A program made the translations under genes and the position numbers. Of a stretch of 64,000 nucleotides of DNA, positions 61,318 through 64,000 are shown one piece after another. Position 1 is the first letter of the stretch, and each line of letters starts with the position of its first letter. Origin of the DNA: JABCPE02 sp963518955 (GTDB lineage Bacteria; Bacteroidota; Bacteroidia; Flavobacteriales; Weeksellaceae); assembly GCA_963518955.1 (NCBI GenBank), contig CAUQKI010000002.1, positions 62,001 through 126,000 on the forward strand. The letters are read 5' to 3'. The notes below the pieces were generated by a model. The model was given only the letters and a program-made list of their open reading frames with translations. It made no database searches and was not told the origin of the DNA.

Positions 61318-61809
61318 ATGCCGAGACCAACTTCTAAAACTGAACTTCTCCAGCTGAGCCAAGAAAATTTCAAAAACTTGATAGATTTTGTTTCTGCTCA
61401 GGAAAATCCCAACAAAGAATTCAGTGGAAATACCATGAATAGAAATATTCGTGATGTTTTAGGACATCTCCACCACTGGCATGAAATGTTTCTAGATTGG
61501 TATAAAATCGGCAAGCAAGGCGAAAAACCTGCTATTCCCAAAGAGGGCTACACCTTTGCTGATACACCGAAACTCAACCGAGAAATTTGGGAAAGCTGTC
61601 AGAATATTTCACTTGATGAAATCCTTGTTTTATTCCAAAAATCATTTGAAAAAGTGTTTTCCATCATAGAAAAACATACCGATGAAGAGCTTTTCACCAA
61701 GAAAAAATACAAATGGACAGGTTCTACTTCGCTAGGGTCTTACCTTATTTCGGCAACTTCCAGCCATTATGACTGGGCTTTAAAACTAATGAAAAAGGGA
61801 TTAAAATAG
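61318..61809 (+). CDS. ClbS/DfsB family four-helix bundle protein
   Basis: A 163-residue soluble DinB-like protein of the DUF1706/ClbS group. Pattern: MPRPTSKTELLQLSQENFKN, NRNIRDVLGHLHHWHEMFLD, GYTFADTPKLNREIWESCQN and SLGSYLISATSSHYDWALK. ClbS protects colibactin producers by opening the cyclopropane warhead; most members, as here, have no colibactin cluster nearby, so the substrate is unknown. The start 22 bp after the tig terminator is inside a short gap; a separate promoter is not clear. Confidence 0.85.
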   Translation: MPRPTSKTELLQLSQENFKNLIDFVSAQENPNKEFSGNTMNRNIRDVLGHLHHWHEMFLDWYKIGKQGEKPAIPKEGYTFADTPKLNREIWESCQNISLDEILVLFQKSFEKVFSIIEKHTDEELFTKKKYKWTGSTSLGSYLISATSSHYDWALKLMKKGLK

Positions 61810-61829
61810 TTTTATCTTTAATGCAACAA

Positions 61830-61857
61830 AAAAAGCCTATTATTGAATAGGCTTTTT
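61830..61857. terminator. Bidirectional terminator
   Basis: A 12-bp stem, AAAAAGCCTATT/AATAGGCTTTTT, with loop ATTG, between convergent genes ending at 61809 and 61862. Confidence 0.9.
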
Positions 61858-61861
61858 ATTT

Positions 61862-63112
61862 TTATTTGTAAGGATTCTTCCAGAAAGGTATATCTCCATT
61901 TCGTAATAAATCCCCATATAGTCTTATTACTATATCTACATAACCCTTGTTGTCTGGTCCTCCTCTATAGGTCATATTACTATCATGACTAAAGTCCAGC
62001 ACATGACCAAATTCATGAGACCAACATTCAAGAGCCCAATGGCTAAGCTGACTATAATAATCATCATATTGCAAGAAACGCTGGTGTATACCAAAAACAT
62101 TTCCTCCACCTAAGCCTTCTACTCCAGTAGTTACTCCAAAAACTTGGTGTGGAACAGAAAACATCTTATTATAAACAGCCTCTCTATTTATAGGTTTTTT
62201 ACCATTATCATAGAGTACATGTGGGAAATCCATAAATTTAGTTCTAAATTTCTCACTACTATATAGATAAGCCATATTAGCAATGATAGGTAAATATTGA
62301 CGAATATGCTCAGCTGTCGTTGTCCCCCAGTTCCCTGTACCAAATTTACCAAAAGTAATATATGTTTTATGTTTTATAGTTTTCATTCTTTGGAACAAGA
62401 AATTATCAGGAACATCTACACTCAGCGTGTAATCATCTGTTTTAAGGTCTGATGCTGCATAAGACTCAGCATTTCCATCCGCATCCTCAAAACGAAGGCT
62501 TCCACCATCAAAAGGAAGGTCTATTTCCACTTCTGACAAAGCTGCAAGTTCTTCTAGCACAAGAATTTTCACTGGTGCAGCAGTATTAGCATTCTTAAAA
62601 TATATTTCTACATCATTAAATTTACGAGGCAAGAAATTACGAATTCTGAATTTATTTTTATCAATCTTGCTTACCTGAACCATCGCATTTAGATGAAAAC
62701 CCCTTTGGTTACCATCAAAAAGAACACTCTCTGGCTCATCATCCTGAAACATGATTTTTTGTTTCTGCGCTATGTCTGCTGCGCTGACTGTTTTGGTAGA
62801 TAATGGCTCTTCCTCCACTACTCCTATACTATACCAGCCCTCTTTTCCATTCACAACAGTATAAATCTCCAAACGATTTTTAGTCGTGTTGTAGATCATC
62901 GTTCCAAGCTTTACCTCAGTAAATGTTTTTCTTTCTTTCGTTGTAAAATTAGGGAAAGACACCCCCTGCGAGTACCCTTCTGGCATCTCATCCAGAGGTT
63001 TTTCCTTGATATCTAGTGTTGCTTCTGGAGAGTCTGTATTTATTCCTACTCTACCCTGTTGTCCGTAGGAAATGATTGATAAAAAAAGTAATAAAGAATA
63101 GATTTTTTGCAT
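61862..63112 (-). CDS. Secreted protein with metzincin-type zinc site and GINT-like N-terminus
   Basis: A 416-residue predicted exported protein. Residues 1-18 form a signal peptide (SLLLFLSIISYGQQ). The next about 75 residues (RVGINTDSPEATLDIKEKPL ... GTMIYNTTKNRLEIYT) follow the pattern found at the start of many flavobacterial surface and tail-fibre-like proteins. The last 60 residues carry HEFGHVLDFSHD (H366, E367, H370, H376) and a Met-turn candidate SNMTY (M380), as in metzincin proteases, with Asp where Gly is usual. The middle (about 150-300) is beta-rich and unassigned. No T9SS C-terminal domain is seen. Likely a secreted metalloprotease. Confidence 0.75.
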   Translation of the reverse strand: MQKIYSLLLFLSIISYGQQGRVGINTDSPEATLDIKEKPLDEMPEGYSQGVSFPNFTTKERKTFTEVKLGTMIYNTTKNRLEIYTVVNGKEGWYSIGVVEEEPLSTKTVSAADIAQKQKIMFQDDEPESVLFDGNQRGFHLNAMVQVSKIDKNKFRIRNFLPRKFNDVEIYFKNANTAAPVKILVLEELAALSEVEIDLPFDGGSLRFEDADGNAESYAASDLKTDDYTLSVDVPDNFLFQRMKTIKHKTYITFGKFGTGNWGTTTAEHIRQYLPIIANMAYLYSSEKFRTKFMDFPHVLYDNGKKPINREAVYNKMFSVPHQVFGVTTGVEGLGGGNVFGIHQRFLQYDDYYSQLSHWALECWSHEFGHVLDFSHDSNMTYRGGPDNKGYVDIVIRLYGDLLRNGDIPFWKNPYK

Positions 63113-63137
63113 ATATTTTATTTTTCAAAACCGGCGG

Positions 63138-63167
63138 CAAAGGTACGAAATAATAATATTCTACCAA
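63138..63167 (-). promoter_or_regulatory. Promoter of the metzincin-like gene
   Basis: The minus strand has TTG (63165-63167), a 19-nt spacer and TACCTTTG (63138-63145), 25 nt before the ATG at 63112. Confidence 0.6.
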
Positions 63168-63171
63168 TAAA

Positions 63172-63200
63172 AAATAATCAATCATAATGATTGATTATTT
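63172..63200 (-). terminator. Terminator after dprA
   Basis: A 13-bp perfect stem, AAATAATCAATCA/TGATTGATTATTT, with loop TAA, about 80 bp past the dprA stop and followed by T on the minus strand. Confidence 0.75.
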
Positions 63201-63279
63201 TTATAAATATTTTCCAAAAAGATTTTTATTTAAAATTTCAGGTGCTTTCTTGTCCAACCCTCATGTTCTATTTTATATT

Positions 63280-64000
63280 CTAAACCACAGTATACTGCTT
63301 CCCTGAAAGGGCTTTGATGTAGCCTAACAATTCTAAATCCAATAAAATAGGCAGCAATTTGAAAGGCGGCATTTCCAGTTTTATGCTGAGGTCATCCAGC
63401 GAGATAGGAGAATTTTCTGCAATGAGCTGGTAGGCTGGTTTTAGTCTTTCTTCCACTTCTATTTCTTTTGGTTCAAATAACTGTGGCTGTTTCACAGATG
63501 GATAATTGTCGCCCAGTTCATCCAAAACATCTTGAAACGAAGCCAAAATTTTTGCTTTATTTTGGGCAATAATCATATTACAGCCCTGACTGTATTTATC
63601 TCCAAAACGCCCTGGCAGCGCCAAAACTTCTCTATTATACTGATTGGCATAGCTCACCGTACTCATAGAACCACCCCCAAAAGCCGTTTCCACCACGATG
63701 GTAAATTGGGAAATCCCCGCTACTATTCTATTTCTCTGCAAAAAATGTTCTCGGTCTGGTTTTCCTGTGGAGTTAAATTCTGACAACAGCGCGCCTCCAT
63801 TTTCCAAAATATCTTTTGACATTTTCTCGTGAACCGCTGGATAAATCATATGCAGACCATGAGCCAAAACTCCCACCGTAGGAATATTATGATTAAGAGC
63901 CTGCTGGTGAGCATACCCATCCGTTCCTAAAGCCAAACCACTCACTATCAGCACATTTTTATCCCTTAAAACCTCGCAAAGTTCTTCTATGAATTTCTTT
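63280..64000 (-). CDS. dprA: DNA-processing protein DprA (5' end outside window)
   Basis: Loads RecA on incoming single-stranded DNA during transformation. The Rossmann core continues across the window edge: KKFIEELCEVLRDKNVLIVS, then GLALGTDGYAHQQAL, GVLAHGLHMIYPAVHEKM, HFLQRNRIVAGISQFTIVVE and ALPGRFGDKYSQGCNMII. The C-terminal winged-helix (DML1-like) part is present (SPISLDDLSIKLEMPPFKLL), ending QYTVV. The 5' part with the SAM-like domain lies outside. Confidence 0.93.
   Translation of the reverse strand, partial: KKFIEELCEVLRDKNVLIVSGLALGTDGYAHQQALNHNIPTVGVLAHGLHMIYPAVHEKMSKDILENGGALLSEFNSTGKPDREHFLQRNRIVAGISQFTIVVETAFGGGSMSTVSYANQYNREVLALPGRFGDKYSQGCNMIIAQNKAKILASFQDVLDELGDNYPSVKQPQLFEPKEIEVEERLKPAYQLIAENSPISLDDLSIKLEMPPFKLLPILLDLELLGYIKALSGKQYTVV

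Noticed and set aside
61318..61809. ClbS-like gene as evidence of a colibactin-type cluster
   Set aside because: No polyketide or peptide synthase genes in the window; DfsB-like members are widespread without such clusters.
1..64000. CRISPR arrays, tRNA and rRNA genes, insertion sequences
   Set aside because: I looked for regular spaced repeats, TTCGAAT-type T-loop signals, and transposase-like frames with terminal repeats, and found none.

Overview
The window reads as a chromosomal segment of a low-GC Bacteroidota, most likely family Weeksellaceae (Chryseobacterium, Riemerella, Bergeyella, Elizabethkingia neighbourhood). The basis is: TANNTTTG -7 promoter elements with few Shine-Dalgarno sequences, a long (301 aa) NusB followed by a DUF1573 lipoprotein and YajC, an FeoA-FeoB set with a Cys-rich FeoB companion, many short lipoproteins with SC lipoboxes, PF14905-type outer-membrane barrels, and rpoC followed by a DUF3467 gene. 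Genus is inference, not shown. I see no rRNA, tRNA, CRISPR array, insertion sequence, prophage or integrase.

Layout. 1-12.3 kb: exbD (cut by the window edge) and exbB, leuS, a lipocalin-like lipoprotein, malic enzyme, two outer-membrane proteins, a CapA-like lipoprotein, then the nusB-DUF1573-yajC operon. 12.3-14.5 kb: a DUF6261 gene and a very AT-rich unknown gene broken by a one-base slip in a T8 tract. 14.6-19.1 kb: an exported Acg-type nitroreductase, a Crp/Fnr regulator, an AraC-GyrI regulator with a membrane partner, a free-standing GyrI-like protein and an AcpH-like protein. 19.2-25.7 kb: radA, mlaE-mlaF, a barrel protein, an M48 lipoprotein and an AspT-like transporter. 25.9-27.7 kb: rplM-rpsI-rpsB, without tsf after rpsB. 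27.9-30.4 kb: a GC-richer three-gene island (TetR, CPBP protease, alpha/beta hydrolase) with its own operator and a perfect 38-bp palindromic terminator, beside a resident CPBP protease. 31.5-41.6 kb: an acyltransferase coupled to aspS, a ZIP transporter, a lipoprotein, an RlmL-type methyltransferase, a TPR protein whose 5' end is duplicated around an unknown gene, an RDD protein and glmM. 41.8-49.6 kb: feoA-feoB-small Cys protein, an MGMT, a DKNYY protein, a NatAB-type exporter and a radical SAM protein. 49.6-59.4 kb: a macro-domain protein, a decayed GNAT gene, a small membrane protein, DUF3467, rpoC and rpoB. 59.9-64 kb: tig, a DfsB-like protein, a secreted metzincin-like protein and dprA (cut by the edge).

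Most of the window is housekeeping. Envelope energisation (ExbBD), metal uptake (FeoAB, ZIP), lipid transport (MlaEF) and envelope proteins recur, but they sit in separate transcription units. Stem-loop terminators are numerous and mostly sit between convergent genes or at operon ends.

The best leads are local rearrangements: the duplicated 5' end of the TPR gene with a displaced promoter and a TTG start; the slipped AT-rich gene; the acquired TetR island; the GNAT remnant; and the metzincin fused to a GINT-type N-terminus. I do not see a clear multi-gene undescribed system.
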